Shown: positions 34,745-43,927 of the stretch, piece after piece
Layout: the number at the start of each line of letters is the position of its first letter
Position numbering within the stretch: position 1 is the first letter of the stretch
From: Rhizobium sp. Q54
GTDB taxonomy: Bacteria; Pseudomonadota; Alphaproteobacteria; Rhizobiales; Xanthobacteraceae
NCBI GenBank assembly: GCA_945861265.1
Contig: CAMAUC010000011.1
Coordinates: 1 to 64,000, forward strand
Direction: 5' to 3'
Length of the DNA: 64,000 nucleotides
The notes under the pieces: model-generated
Database searches by the model: none
Seen by the model: only the letters and a program-made list of their open reading frames with translations
Told to the model about the DNA's origin: nothing
Program-made: the position numbers and the translations under genes

Positions 34745-34767
34745 ACGCAGTGTCGCAACCGTTTCTG

Positions 34768-35763
34768 TTACTTGACGGCCTGTACGCGCTCGATGAAGGC
34801 CTGCAGCGGCTTGGCGTGCTTCTCGTAGACCGCTTGCTTGACGGCGGCGGCCATCGCGGTGTTATCGACCGGAATGATCTCAACGCCGTTCGCCTTCATG
34901 TCGGCGATCGACTTCTTCTCGAACTCGGCCCACAGGGCCCATTGCTCTGTCTGGGATTCCTTGGCCGTCTTCATGATGAGGTCCTGGTCCTCCTTCGACA
35001 AGGTCTGCCAGGTCCGCTTCGAGAACACGAGAATTTCCGGAATGATGAGATGCTGCGTCATCGAATAATATTTGGCGTAACGATAGTGCTGGCCGGACGC
35101 ATAGCTCGGCTCGTTGTTTTCGGCGCCGTCAACAACGCCGGTCTGCAAGGCGTTGATGAGCTGGTCGTAACCCATCGCGACGCCGTTGCCGCCCATGGCA
35201 TTCATGGTGTCGACGAAGATCGGATTGCCCATCATGCGGATCTTTAAGCCCTTGAAGTCTTCCATCGTCTTGATGGGCTTCTTGCTGTTGTAGACATTGC
35301 GTGTGCCGCCGCTCATCCAGGCCAGCCCGATCAGACCCGCGGTCGGGTGATCGGAGAGCTTCTTGAGCATCTCGTCGCCGATCGGCCCGAGTACGACCTT
35401 CTTCATGTGATCCGGGTCGCGGAACACGAAAGGCAGGTTGAAGGCGTTGAGTTCGGGCACCACCGAGCCCATCGGGCCGAGGCTGATGCGCGCGATCTGC
35501 AAGGCGCCGACCTGCGCCTGCTCGATCATTTCTTTTTCGCCGCCGAGCTGCATCGAAGGAAACATCTGAATGCTGATGCGGCCATTGGTCGCCGTTTCGA
35601 GCTTCTTGCCCATGCGCACCACCGCTTCCACGGTCGGATAGCCGAGCGGATGCACGTCCGTGGCCTTCAGCACGATCTTCTGCTGGGCGATCGCCGGGCT
35701 CGACGCGAATGCGGCCGCCGCGGCCAATACGCCGGCGGCAATGATTGCTCTGCGTGTCGTCAT
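34768..35763 (-). CDS. dctP: TRAP transporter substrate-binding protein DctP
   Basis: 331 residues with a signal peptide (cleavage near residue 26, SSPAIAQ). Periplasmic binding protein of the DctP family: KATDVHPLGYPTVEAVVRMGK, then the family core GLAWMSGGTRNVYNSKKPI, LKIRMMGNPIFVDTMNAMGG and the conserved Arg that binds the substrate carboxylate. TRAP proteins next to uronate dehydrogenase commonly bind uronic acids, so D-glucuronate or D-galacturonate is the likely ligand; this is inference from the neighbours. Confidence 0.93.
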   Translation of the reverse strand: MTTRRAIIAAGVLAAAAAFASSPAIAQQKIVLKATDVHPLGYPTVEAVVRMGKKLETATNGRISIQMFPSMQLGGEKEMIEQAQVGALQIARISLGPMGSVVPELNAFNLPFVFRDPDHMKKVVLGPIGDEMLKKLSDHPTAGLIGLAWMSGGTRNVYNSKKPIKTMEDFKGLKIRMMGNPIFVDTMNAMGGNGVAMGYDQLINALQTGVVDGAENNEPSYASGQHYRYAKYYSMTQHLIIPEILVFSKRTWQTLSKEDQDLIMKTAKESQTEQWALWAEFEKKSIADMKANGVEIIPVDNTAMAAAVKQAVYEKHAKPLQAFIERVQAVK

Positions 35764-35894
35764 TTTATGTAACCCTCCCTCTGGATGTTTTGTGTGTTCT
35801 TATTTTTTTATACTGCGGCGAACAATTTCACATTCAACCGGCGTATTGATCGCTCCGGCGTCGCGTGTTATTCGTCAGATGATATGATGACAAG

Positions 35895-35910
35895 ACTGGT
35901 GGGCACCGGT
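35895..35910. promoter_or_regulatory. Candidate GntR operator between dctP and its regulator
   Basis: Inverted repeat ACTGGTG-GG-CACCGGT, one mismatch between arms, 20 bp before the regulator start. It fits the TGGT-Nn-ACC pattern of FadR-type regulators and could control both directions. Confidence 0.4.
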
Positions 35911-35929
35911 CAATACACGGGATCGACGT

Positions 35930-36667
35930 TTGACGAAAAATCTTTCCTCGCTTCGGCCGATCGAGGCGCCACGCGGCTTGGCCTCCGAAATTGTCACGCG
36001 GCTCACCGCCGACATCATCAGCGGCAAACTTTTGCCGGGCTCGCGGCTGCCGACCGAACAGGAGATGATCGCCGCCACCGGCGTCAGCCGCACCGTCATC
36101 CGCGAGGCGGTCGCGGCCTTGCGCGCCGATAGGCTGGTGGTCAGCCGTCAGGGCATCGGCACTTTCGTCGCCGAGCAGATCCGCCGCCCGTTCCGCGTCG
36201 ACTTCGACGAAAGATCGTCGCTGCGCGACGTGCTCAACGTCATGGAATTGCGCACCGGCGCCGAGGTCGAGGCGGCCGGACTTGCCGCCGAACGCGCCAC
36301 GCCGGCGCAGATCAAAAAAATCGCCGATCGCCTCGCCGCCATCCAGAGTGCCATCGATCGCGGCGAGACCGCGGTCGATCAGGACTTCGCCTTTCATTGC
36401 GAAATCGCCGAAGCCACCGGCAATCCGCAATTCAAGGGCTTTCTCGAATATCTCGGCAGCTTCGTCATTCCGCGCCAGACCGTCTGGGGCCGCTCGGCGC
36501 CGCTGCTCGGCCGCACCAATCTCACTTCGTTCCAGCGCGAGCATGAGCAGATCCTCGCCGCGATCCGCGCCGGCGCCGTGCAGAAGGCGCGCACGGCGAT
36601 GCGCAGCCATCTGGAGAACAGCAGGCTGCGGCACGAAAAGCTCGCCACCGGAATGGCAACCAAGTAG
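35930..36667 (+). CDS. GntR family regulator (FadR/FCD subfamily)
   Basis: 245 residues. The winged helix covers about residues 12-80 (GSRLPTEQEMIAATGVSRTVIREAVAALRADRL). The FCD effector domain runs from about 95 to 235, with metal-site His residues in DFAFHCEIAEATGN, REHEQILAAI and SHLE. The start is TTG at 35930. Placed between the divergent TRAP operon and udh, it is probably the uronate-responsive repressor of both. Related regulators sense sugar acids. Confidence 0.92.
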   Translation: MTKNLSSLRPIEAPRGLASEIVTRLTADIISGKLLPGSRLPTEQEMIAATGVSRTVIREAVAALRADRLVVSRQGIGTFVAEQIRRPFRVDFDERSSLRDVLNVMELRTGAEVEAAGLAAERATPAQIKKIADRLAAIQSAIDRGETAVDQDFAFHCEIAEATGNPQFKGFLEYLGSFVIPRQTVWGRSAPLLGRTNLTSFQREHEQILAAIRAGAVQKARTAMRSHLENSRLRHEKLATGMATK

Positions 36668-36676
36668 GCCACTGTC

Positions 36677-37483
36677 ATGAAAAAAATTCTGATTACCGGC
36701 GCCGCCGGCGGCATCGGCACGCGCATGCGGCAAATGCTGCCGGCGGTCTATCCCGATATCCGCTGGAGCGACATCCGCAAGCCCGACGATCTGAAAGCCG
36801 GCGAGGAATTCGTGCAGGCCGATCTGGCGCAGCTCGATCAGGTCGAGGCTTTGTGCAAAGGCGTCGACGGCATCGTGCATTTCGGCGGCTTCTCGGTCGA
36901 AGGCCCGTGGGAGACGATCTTGTCCGCCAACATTATCGGCTGCCGCAACATTTACGAGGCCGCCTATCGCGCGAACGTCAAGCGCGTGGTCTTCGCCTCC
37001 TCCAACCACGCTGTAGGGTTCTATCCGCGCAGCCAAAAAATCGGCGTCGACGTCACCGTGCGCCCGGATTCGCGCTACGGCGTCAGCAAGGCCTTCGGCG
37101 AGGCGATGGGCGCGCTCTATGCCGACAAGCACGGCCTGCGCGTCACTTGCCTGCGCATCGGCAATTTCGGCGACATACCGCTCGACGTGCGGCGGCTGTC
37201 GATCTGGCTCAAGCCGGACGACTTGGTGCAATTGATTCGCATCGGTCTGGAACATCCCGACATTCATTTTGAAATCTTCTACGGCTGTTCCGACAATGCC
37301 GCCGCCTGGTGGGACAACAGCAACGCCAGGAAGTTCGGCTACAGGCCGACCGGCCGCGCCGAGGAGTTCCGCGCCCACGCCGAAGCCGAGCAAGCCAAGA
37401 TCGCCGCTGATCCGGTCGGCGACAAACTGCAGGGCGGCACCTACCCGTCCGACGAATACGACGCCGACAAAAGAGCGCGCTGA
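36677..37483 (+). CDS. udh: Uronate dehydrogenase
   Basis: 268 residues. It oxidises D-glucuronate or D-galacturonate to the aldarolactone with NAD+, the first step of the oxidative uronate pathway. It is a short SDR: nucleotide motif TGAAGGIG at residues 7-14, catalytic YxxxK with Tyr134 and Lys138 (SRYGVSKAFGE), and the family motif VVFASSNHAVGFY at 104-116. The length and the NHAVGFY segment match bacterial Udh. It starts 10 bases after the GntR gene. Later pathway genes (lactonase, dehydratase) are not in the window. Confidence 0.88.
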   Translation: MKKILITGAAGGIGTRMRQMLPAVYPDIRWSDIRKPDDLKAGEEFVQADLAQLDQVEALCKGVDGIVHFGGFSVEGPWETILSANIIGCRNIYEAAYRANVKRVVFASSNHAVGFYPRSQKIGVDVTVRPDSRYGVSKAFGEAMGALYADKHGLRVTCLRIGNFGDIPLDVRRLSIWLKPDDLVQLIRIGLEHPDIHFEIFYGCSDNAAAWWDNSNARKFGYRPTGRAEEFRAHAEAEQAKIAADPVGDKLQGGTYPSDEYDADKRAR

Positions 37484-37528
37484 CGGAACCCGCCGAAAAG
37501 GGCCCGTTCAATTACCCCATGCGGCGCA

Positions 37529-39298
37529 ATGCCGCTCTGTGCTAGGCTTGCCGTCCATTCAAGCGACGCTGGGGCCATTCATTTGCTGAGCTATACGCGC
37601 GACCAGGACCAGACCTTGACGCTGCCGGCCGAGTTATTCGGCTACCGTTTGCTGACCGACCCGCGGCTCAACAAGGGCACCGCCTTTACCGACGACGAGC
37701 GCACCGCGTTCGGCCTACACGGCCTGTTGCCGCCGACGGTGGTCAGCATCGACGAGCAGGTCACGCGCCGGTTGCAGGCCTTTCGCGAATTCCACACCGA
37801 TCTCGAGCGCTATGCCTTCCTGCGCGACCTGCAGGACACCAACGAAACATTATATTACGCGCTGCTCGGGCAGAACGTCGAAGAGCTTTTGCCGATCGTC
37901 TATACGCCGACCGTCGGCGCCGGCTGCAAATCCTTCAGCCGGCTGTTCCGCAAACCGCGCGGCCTGTTCCTGTCGATCCCGCACCGCGACCAGATCAAGC
38001 AGATCCTGGCCAATCCGCTGTTCGACAAAACCGAGGTCGTCGTCGTCACCGACGGCGAGCGCATTCTCGGCCTCGGCGACCAGGGCGCAGGTGGCATGGG
38101 CATCCCGATCGGCAAGCTCGCGCTCTACACCGCCTGCGGCGGCATCGATCCGGCGACCGCGCTGCCGATCCTGCTCGACGTCGGCACCGACAACGAGGAT
38201 AACCTCAACGACCCGCTCTATATCGGCTGGCGGCACAAGCGCGTGCGCGGCGAGGAATACGACTCATTCGTCGAGGAATTCGTCTCGGCGCTGAGCGCGC
38301 GCTGGCCGCATGTGATGCTGCAGTGGGAAGACTTCGCCAAGGGCAACGCCACCCGCCTGCTCGACCGCTATCGCGACAAAATGTGCAGCTTCAACGACGA
38401 CATTCAGGGCACCGCCGCGGTCGCCACCGGCGCGCTGCTTGCCGCCATCAATGTCACCGGCGTGCCGATGTACGAGCAACGCATCGCCATTCTCGGCGGC
38501 GGCTCGGCCGGCTGTGGCATCGCCAGCCTGCTGATGACCGCGATGGTCGATGCCGGACTCGAAGCCAAAGACGCCGCGCGCCGCTTTTATCTGGTCGACA
38601 AGGACGGCCTTCTGGTCGAGGGCATGAGCGATATCGCGCCGTTCCAGCAGCCGTTTTTGCAGCCGCGCGCGTCGCTGGCGCACTGGAACACCGGCAACCC
38701 GAACCGCATCTCGCTGCTCGACGTCATCTACAATGCCAAGCCGACGGGGCTGATCGGCGTCTCGGCGCAAACCGGCGCCTTCACTGAATCGGTGGTGCGC
38801 GCCATGGCCAAGCACAACAAGCGGCCGATTATTTTCCCGCTGTCGAATCCGAGTTCCTGCGCCGAGGCGAAACCCGCCGATATCGAGCGCTGGAGCGAGG
38901 GCCGCGCCATCATCGGCGCCGGCTCGCCGTTTTCGCCGATCAAGCGCAACGGCAAACCGTTCAGCGTCGATCAATCGAACAATTCCTACATCTTCCCCGG
39001 CGTCGGCCTGGGCGCCATCGCCACCCACGCCAAACGGATCACCGACGGCATGTTCATGGCCGCCGCCAAGGCGCTTGCCGAAATGTCGCCGGCGCGCGCC
39101 AATCCGGACGCCAATCTCTTGCCGCGCGTCACGCAATTGAGCGAGGTCGCCATCGCGGTGGCCATCGCCGTAGGCAAGCAGGCCTTTGCCGAAGGCATCA
39201 CCTCGCAGGTGACCGCCGACGGCATCGAAGACGCGGTGCGCACCAAGATGTGGACGCCGCGTTACGTTCCCTATCGGCGCGCCGGGGCGAACACGTGA
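37529..39298 (+). CDS. NAD-dependent malic enzyme
   Basis: 589 residues. It decarboxylates malate to pyruvate with NAD+. The two-domain malic enzyme fold is complete: LPPTVVSIDEQVTRRL and DTNETLYYALL in the first part, EELLPIVYTPTVGAGC, VVVTDGERILGLGDQGAGGMGIPIGK with the catalytic Lys near residue 193, WEDFAKGNATRLL, the NAD motif ILGGGSAGCGIA near residue 321 and PLSNPSSCAEA. The ATG at 37529 opens the frame, but a TTG at 37583 (LSYTRDQDQ) may be the true start, since the first 18 residues are unlike the family. The stop overlaps the next gene by 4 bases. Confidence 0.92.
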   Translation: MPLCARLAVHSSDAGAIHLLSYTRDQDQTLTLPAELFGYRLLTDPRLNKGTAFTDDERTAFGLHGLLPPTVVSIDEQVTRRLQAFREFHTDLERYAFLRDLQDTNETLYYALLGQNVEELLPIVYTPTVGAGCKSFSRLFRKPRGLFLSIPHRDQIKQILANPLFDKTEVVVVTDGERILGLGDQGAGGMGIPIGKLALYTACGGIDPATALPILLDVGTDNEDNLNDPLYIGWRHKRVRGEEYDSFVEEFVSALSARWPHVMLQWEDFAKGNATRLLDRYRDKMCSFNDDIQGTAAVATGALLAAINVTGVPMYEQRIAILGGGSAGCGIASLLMTAMVDAGLEAKDAARRFYLVDKDGLLVEGMSDIAPFQQPFLQPRASLAHWNTGNPNRISLLDVIYNAKPTGLIGVSAQTGAFTESVVRAMAKHNKRPIIFPLSNPSSCAEAKPADIERWSEGRAIIGAGSPFSPIKRNGKPFSVDQSNNSYIFPGVGLGAIATHAKRITDGMFMAAAKALAEMSPARANPDANLLPRVTQLSEVAIAVAIAVGKQAFAEGITSQVTADGIEDAVRTKMWTPRYVPYRRAGANT

Positions 39299-39585
39299 TA
39301 AAATCGTTCGCCCTGTTGATCTTGCTCGTCTCGCCGGCCTTGGCGCAGGATATTCGCGGCCTGGAAAACTGCACCGCCGAAAAACAGATGGAGCGGCGCA
39401 CCGGCTGTCTTCAGGCCAATGTCGAACTGCTGCAACAGTTGCTCACCAAGCAGACGCGCGCGGCTGACGACAGATTCAAAGCCGACAAGGCTGAGATCGA
39501 GTCGCTCAAGGCGCGGCTGACAAAGCTGGAAGCGGATCTCGCGCAGTTGAAGGCGAAGCCGGTCGAGCCGGCGGCGAAGAAATAA
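39295..39585 (+). CDS. Small secreted coiled-coil protein
   Basis: 96 residues from GTG at 39295, which overlaps the malic enzyme stop by 4 bases. A signal peptide (IKSFALLILLVSPALAQ) is followed by two Cys (LENCTAEKQ and RTGCLQ, 15 residues apart) that could form a disulfide, then a heptad-rich helix (about residues 35-85, ADDRFKADKAEIESLKARL) and a Pro/Ala/Lys end. Function unknown. The overlap indicates translation with the malic enzyme gene. Confidence 0.75.
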   Translation: MIKSFALLILLVSPALAQDIRGLENCTAEKQMERRTGCLQANVELLQQLLTKQTRAADDRFKADKAEIESLKARLTKLEADLAQLKAKPVEPAAKK

Positions 39586-40179
39586 CTAAGTTCTTCGCTT
39601 CGCGCGCGGTCTTTCGTCGCGCACCAATTCCATCGCCGCCTGCCCCGCCGCTTCCGCATAAGATGCGTCGCGGTGCGTCAGCATCGCCGAAAAGGCGCCG
39701 TCGAACAGCAGCATCACCTGACGCGCGCGCATCGCAGGCGCATCGAGCCCGGCCTGCGCGAAGCGGCCGGCGAATTCGGCTTCCAATTTCTTCTTGTGCG
39801 CGGCGCCGGCCTTGAGCGCCGGGTGTCCCGGCGTCGTCACCAGTTCGGCGGCGGTGCGCAGGAAGCCGCAGCCGCGCCATTTCGGATGGCGGCCGAGCCG
39901 CGCCAGTTGCGCGAAAACCGCTTCGATTTTGTCGGCCAGAGTCCCTTTGGCCGCGTCCATCCAGCCCATGACAATGACAATGGTCGGCTCGTCGCGCGCG
40001 GCGAGATAGGCGGCGATCAGATCGTCCTTGCTGCGAAAATGATAATACAATGTGCGCTTGGTGAGCCCGGCGCGCGCCGCGACATCGTCGACGCTGACGG
40101 CGCGAATGCCATGGCCATAAAACAGCTTGCTGGCGGCGGCGACAATGCGGTCGCGGGTGGTGGCGGCGTCCTTCGGCAT
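39586..40179 (-). CDS. TetR family regulator
   Basis: 197 residues. The helix-turn-helix covers about residues 8-52 (RIVAAASKLFYGHGIRAVSVDD, AGLTKRTLYYHFRSKDDL). The ligand domain follows and is Ala-rich. It is divergent from an enoyl-CoA hydratase gene, and a near-palindrome lies between them, so it is probably the repressor of that gene and responds to an acyl-CoA or fatty acid. It ends close to the small secreted gene on the other strand. Confidence 0.9.
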   Translation of the reverse strand: MPKDAATTRDRIVAAASKLFYGHGIRAVSVDDVAARAGLTKRTLYYHFRSKDDLIAAYLAARDEPTIVIVMGWMDAAKGTLADKIEAVFAQLARLGRHPKWRGCGFLRTAAELVTTPGHPALKAGAAHKKKLEAEFAGRFAQAGLDAPAMRARQVMLLFDGAFSAMLTHRDASYAEAAGQAAMELVRDERPRAKRRT

Positions 40180-40189
40180 GGCGACAAAG

Positions 40190-40209
40190 TATACTGACTA
40201 GTGAGTGTA
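40190..40209. promoter_or_regulatory. TetR-type operator
   Basis: TATACTG-ACTAGT-GAGTGTA, centred on the palindrome ACTAGT, arms matching at 5 of 7 positions. It starts 11 bp before the tetR start codon and lies in the leader of the hydratase gene. Confidence 0.6.
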
Positions 40210-40266
40210 CGCAAGACGGCGGCTTTGCGACCTTGGCGCATCAGCTGTAACCGCCGGAGAACCGCC

Positions 40267-41127
40267 ATGTCCGCCAGCAAACAAACCGCCGCCAAATCCA
40301 CGACCAGGCCCGCGATCGGGAGCCCCGTCCGTTCACCGTCCGACACCGTCCTGTGCCAGATCGACAACGGCATCGCGCAGTTGACGCTCAACCGGCCCGG
40401 CAAGCTCAACGCGCTCAATTACGAATTGATCGAACGTTTCGGCGCGCTGCTCGACAGGATCGAGCGCGACGACAGCGTCCGCGCCATCGTGCTCACCGGC
40501 GGCGGCGACAAGGCCTTCTCGTCCGGCGCCGACATTTCCGGCTTTGCGACAAGCGTGCGTCAGGGCGCGCCGGCGGCGTTGCGCGACTTCGTGCAGCCGG
40601 GCCAGCGGCTGACCGCGCGCATCGAGACTTTCCCCAAGCCGATCATCGCCGCCGTCAACGGGTTGGCCTATGGCGGCGGTTCGGAAATCGTCGAGGCCTG
40701 CCCGCTGGCGATTGCCAGCGAGCGCGCGCAATTCAGCAAGGCCGAGATCAATCTCGGCTTCGCCCCGCCCTTCGGCGGCTCGCAGCGCCTGCCGCGCCTC
40801 ATCGGCCGCAAGCGCGCGCTGCGCATGATCCTGACCGGCGAGCCAATCAGCGCCTGGAAGGCGCGCGACTTTGGCCTGGTCAACGAAGTCGTGCCGCATG
40901 AACGGCTGTACGAGGAAGCCTTCGCGCTGGCGCGTATCATCGTCGAGAAATCGCCGCTCGCGGTGTCGGCGTGCCTGGCCAGCGTCACGCGCGGCATCAA
41001 TGTGCCGATCGACGAGGGCCTCGCCATCGAAGCGAATTACTTCGCCCGCATGGTGCCGACCAAAGACATCGAGGAAGGCATCTCGGCCTGGCTCGACAAG
41101 CGCCCGCCGCAATTCACCGGCCGCTGA
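40267..41127 (+). CDS. Enoyl-CoA hydratase/isomerase family protein
   Basis: 286 residues. The crotonase core is complete: LTLNRPGKLNALNYELIE, GGDKAFSSGADISGF, the oxyanion loop NGLAYGGGSEIVEACP and INLGFAPPFGGSQRLPRL. The two Glu of true hydratases are both present (GGGSEIV and SKAEINLG). The start at 40267 has CGGAGAA upstream; the first about 30 residues are a Lys/Thr-rich extension. The divergent TetR gene suggests control by an acyl-CoA. The exact substrate is unknown. Confidence 0.9.
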   Translation: MSASKQTAAKSTTRPAIGSPVRSPSDTVLCQIDNGIAQLTLNRPGKLNALNYELIERFGALLDRIERDDSVRAIVLTGGGDKAFSSGADISGFATSVRQGAPAALRDFVQPGQRLTARIETFPKPIIAAVNGLAYGGGSEIVEACPLAIASERAQFSKAEINLGFAPPFGGSQRLPRLIGRKRALRMILTGEPISAWKARDFGLVNEVVPHERLYEEAFALARIIVEKSPLAVSACLASVTRGINVPIDEGLAIEANYFARMVPTKDIEEGISAWLDKRPPQFTGR

Positions 41128-41128
41128 G

Positions 41129-41839
41129 CTACCAGTGGTAGTTCAAACCGGCGCGCACGATATTGTCGGTGATCGGCACCGACAGAGTCGGCGTGCCGGA
41201 CGCGGCGCCCATGAAGGTCGCGGTGCCGAGATCGATGTGCAGAAATTCGGCCTTGGCGCTCCAGTTGCGGCTGATGCCGTATTCGATGCCGCCGCCCGCG
41301 GTCCAGCCGGTCTGCGTACTCGATGACGTGCCGGTCGGCTGCACGGCCTGCGCATTGCCATAGGCAACGCCGCCGGTGACGTAAGGCAGGAAGCGGTCGA
41401 AGGCGTAACCGAGCCGCGCGCGCGTCGTGCCGAGCCAACTCTGCCGGCTCTCGCATTGGCCGCCGCCATTGGTGGCGCAGACGCCGCCGGCCGCACTGCT
41501 GCCGTTGAAGTTGGCCCAATCGATATCTGACTCGGCGCCGACGACGATCTTGCCGATCTGCCAGTTATAGCCGATCTGGCCGCCGGCCAGCGCGCCGCGC
41601 GTTCTGAAATTGCCGGAGTCGGCGCCCGCCGCCGGATCGCTCCAACTGGTGCGGCCGCGGCCATAGCCGCCATTGGCGCCGAGATAGAATCCCGACCAGT
41701 CGAACGGCGGCAATTCCGGCGCCTTGTAATAAGACGGCGACGGCCGCTTGGCCTGCCCCGGCATATCGGCGGCTTGCGCACTGGCCGCGCCGGCGATCAC
41801 AGTGGCGGCGGCGATTGCATATGAAAGCGAACGCTTCAT
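41129..41839 (-). CDS. Outer-membrane beta-barrel protein (Omp25/31, opacity-like)
   Basis: 236 residues with a signal peptide (cleavage after ASAQA, near residue 22). The mature protein is an eight-strand barrel of the rhizobial Omp25/Omp31 kind: FDWSGFYLGANGGYGRGRTSW at the start, GALAGGQIGYNWQIGKIVVGAE in the first third, FLPYVTGGVAYG and the closing aromatic NYHW. The start at 41839 has GGGAAG upstream. Two Cys in a loop (VCATNGGGQCES) probably form a disulfide. Confidence 0.9.
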   Translation of the reverse strand: MKRSLSYAIAAATVIAGAASAQAADMPGQAKRPSPSYYKAPELPPFDWSGFYLGANGGYGRGRTSWSDPAAGADSGNFRTRGALAGGQIGYNWQIGKIVVGAESDIDWANFNGSSAAGGVCATNGGGQCESRQSWLGTTRARLGYAFDRFLPYVTGGVAYGNAQAVQPTGTSSSTQTGWTAGGGIEYGISRNWSAKAEFLHIDLGTATFMGAASGTPTLSVPITDNIVRAGLNYHW

Positions 41840-42030
41840 GCGTGACTTCCCGGCTACACGTATACGACCGCCCCCGCACCAATAGGCCATGGTTCGTGTG
41901 GCCATTTTGTGAATTAAAAATCGTCCACGAATGAACGAAATTTTACGCGCGAGTTAGCAACGCGAAAAATGCCGGCGAACCGCCAAGCATTTGCCGCATT
42001 CAATGCCGCGTCCGCCTGCCGCGAGCGACG

Positions 42031-43014
42031 CTAGTTGACCTTGATATTGAGATCCTTGATCAGCTGGCGAAATTTTTCATTGTCGCGGCGGATCAAGTCG
42101 GCGAACTCGTTCGGCTTCAGGATCATCGGCTCCAGGCTGCCCGACACATTGACCTTGGCCGCCACGTCGGGCTTGGCCAGCGATGTCTGCACCGCCTCGC
42201 GCAATTTGACGACGATCGCATCCGGCGTGCCGGCCGGCGCGAACAGGCCGAGCCAGATATCGACGGCATAGCCAGGATAGAACTCACCAATGGTCGGCAG
42301 ATCGGGATAGCGCTTCGAGCGCGTCTTGCCGCTCATCGCCAAAGGCCGCAACGTGCCCGCCTCGAACTGACCGGCGCTTTCGCCGCCGGCGAACAGCACC
42401 TGTGTGTCGCCGGCGATGGTTGCCTGCATCGACGGGCTGCCGCCACGATAGGTCACCTCTAACAGGTCGAAGCCGGCGCGCTGGCGCAGCACCGCCATCG
42501 CCAGGCTATGCTGGCTGGCCGGTCCGCCGGAGGCGAAAGCCAATGCGGGCTTGGCCTTCTTCGCGTAGTCGATGAATTCGGGCAATGTCTTCACCGGCAC
42601 CTTCGGATTGACCGCCAGCACGAACTGGTTGGTCGCCACACTGGTGACAGGCACAAGGTCCTTGATCGGGTCGGACTTCATCGAAAAGATATGCGGGTTG
42701 ATGGCGATCGCGCTGTCGGCGCCGAGCAGCAGCGTGTAGCCATCCGCCGGCGCCGCGGCGACCGCCTCGGTCGCGATGTTGCCATTGGCGCCGGTGCGAT
42801 TCTCGATCACCACCGGCTGGCCAAGCGACTCGGACAGGTAATGCCCGACCAGCCGCGCCACCACGTCCGGCGCGCCGCCCGGCGGAATGCCGACCAGAAT
42901 CTTGATCGCGTGGTTGGGATAAGCCTGTTGCGCCGTGGCCGCGCCCGCGCAAAGCGCGACGGCTGCGACAATCGTCAAACCAAAGGCCCTCGAACAAACC
43001 GACAATTTCCGCAT
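42031..43014 (-). CDS. Bug/TctC-type tripartite tricarboxylate transporter binding protein
   Basis: 327 residues with a signal peptide ending near residue 28 (AGAATAQ). Bug proteins are periplasmic binders of carboxylates. Family landmarks: YPNHAIKILVGIPPGGAPDVVAR, NRTGANGNIATEAVA and FASGGPASQHSLAM. No TctA/TctB permease genes adjoin, so it is an orphan binding protein that may use a distant permease or act in signalling. It lies 56 bases after the class II aldolase gene on the same strand. Confidence 0.92.
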   Translation of the reverse strand: MRKLSVCSRAFGLTIVAAVALCAGAATAQQAYPNHAIKILVGIPPGGAPDVVARLVGHYLSESLGQPVVIENRTGANGNIATEAVAAAPADGYTLLLGADSAIAINPHIFSMKSDPIKDLVPVTSVATNQFVLAVNPKVPVKTLPEFIDYAKKAKPALAFASGGPASQHSLAMAVLRQRAGFDLLEVTYRGGSPSMQATIAGDTQVLFAGGESAGQFEAGTLRPLAMSGKTRSKRYPDLPTIGEFYPGYAVDIWLGLFAPAGTPDAIVVKLREAVQTSLAKPDVAAKVNVSGSLEPMILKPNEFADLIRRDNEKFRQLIKDLNIKVN

Positions 43015-43070
43015 GTTTAGTCTCCCGTTTGTCTTTTTTGTCGCCGGTCTATTGGTCGGTAAGCGCCGGT

Positions 43071-43796
43071 CTATCGGCCGGCTTCGCGGCGCTTCACGCG
43101 CCGCACCAGATAATCGAAGTTGATGCCGAACTGTTCCTGCCGGCTGATATCATGCTTGAGTTTCTCGACATCGGCACGCGGAAATTCGGCCGCCGGCTGG
43201 CCGGCCGCCTCCGTGATCATCTGCACCTGCGCGGCGTTTTCCAACATGATCGCGCCGATCACCGTCTCGGCGATGGTCGTACCGGTCACCACCACGCCGT
43301 GATTCTTCAACAGCACCGCGCGGTGGGTCGCAAGCGCCCGCGCCACGCCGGCGCCCATTTCGGCCGAGCGAATGAGATTGATCGTATCGGTATAGACGCC
43401 GAGCGATTCATAAAACAAAGCCGCCGGCTGGCTGTAGACGCGGATCGGCCGGCCGCTCGACGACAGCGCGACGGCATAGGGCGGATGCGTATGCAGCACG
43501 CAATGCACGTCCGGCCGTGCGCGGTAGATTTCCGAATGGATGAAGACCTCGCTGTGCCGCTTGGCGGTGCCGGCGACGACCTTGCCGTCGAGATCGATGG
43601 TCAGGATATTATCGCGTGTGATCTCGTCGAGGCCGACGCTGTGCGGCTTCATCAGAAACTGCGCCGGATTGTCCGGCGTGCGAAATGAAATATGCCCGCG
43701 GGTGAAATCGTCCTGGCCTTCGGCAACCAGCACCTTGCCCGCCAGGATCATGGTCTCTTTGATAGCATCATGTGAGCTGGAAGCATCTTGCGACAT
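43071..43796 (-). CDS. Class II aldolase/adducin family protein
   Basis: 241 residues. A zinc-dependent aldolase-type fold; metal ligands H102 and H104 (LHTHPP) and H166 (KNHGVV), with E83 in RHSEVFIHSEI as the likely catalytic acid/base. The N-terminal TRGHISFR motif matches the phosphate-binding side. The substrate is not predictable; many relatives cleave sugar phosphates or decarboxylate. It is the first gene of a pair with the Bug protein, which hints at use of an imported hydroxy acid (inference). Confidence 0.88.
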   Translation of the reverse strand: MSQDASSSHDAIKETMILAGKVLVAEGQDDFTRGHISFRTPDNPAQFLMKPHSVGLDEITRDNILTIDLDGKVVAGTAKRHSEVFIHSEIYRARPDVHCVLHTHPPYAVALSSSGRPIRVYSQPAALFYESLGVYTDTINLIRSAEMGAGVARALATHRAVLLKNHGVVVTGTTIAETVIGAIMLENAAQVQMITEAAGQPAAEFPRADVEKLKHDISRQEQFGINFDYLVRRVKRREAGR

Positions 43797-43927
43797 GCCG
43801 GCCGTTCTCCGAAAAAGCGTGAGGCGGCCTCAATGCGCGCCGAAGCCGGCAAGATCGCACGAGCTATGAAACCGGCGCAATGGCCGGCCCGGAATTTCGG
43901 CGCGCGAAAATTATGCTCTGGTTACAA

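Noticed and set aside
37486-37509. EcfG-like promoter before the malic enzyme gene
   Set aside because: GGAAC and CGTT are both present but only 15 bases apart, outside the 16-17 range.
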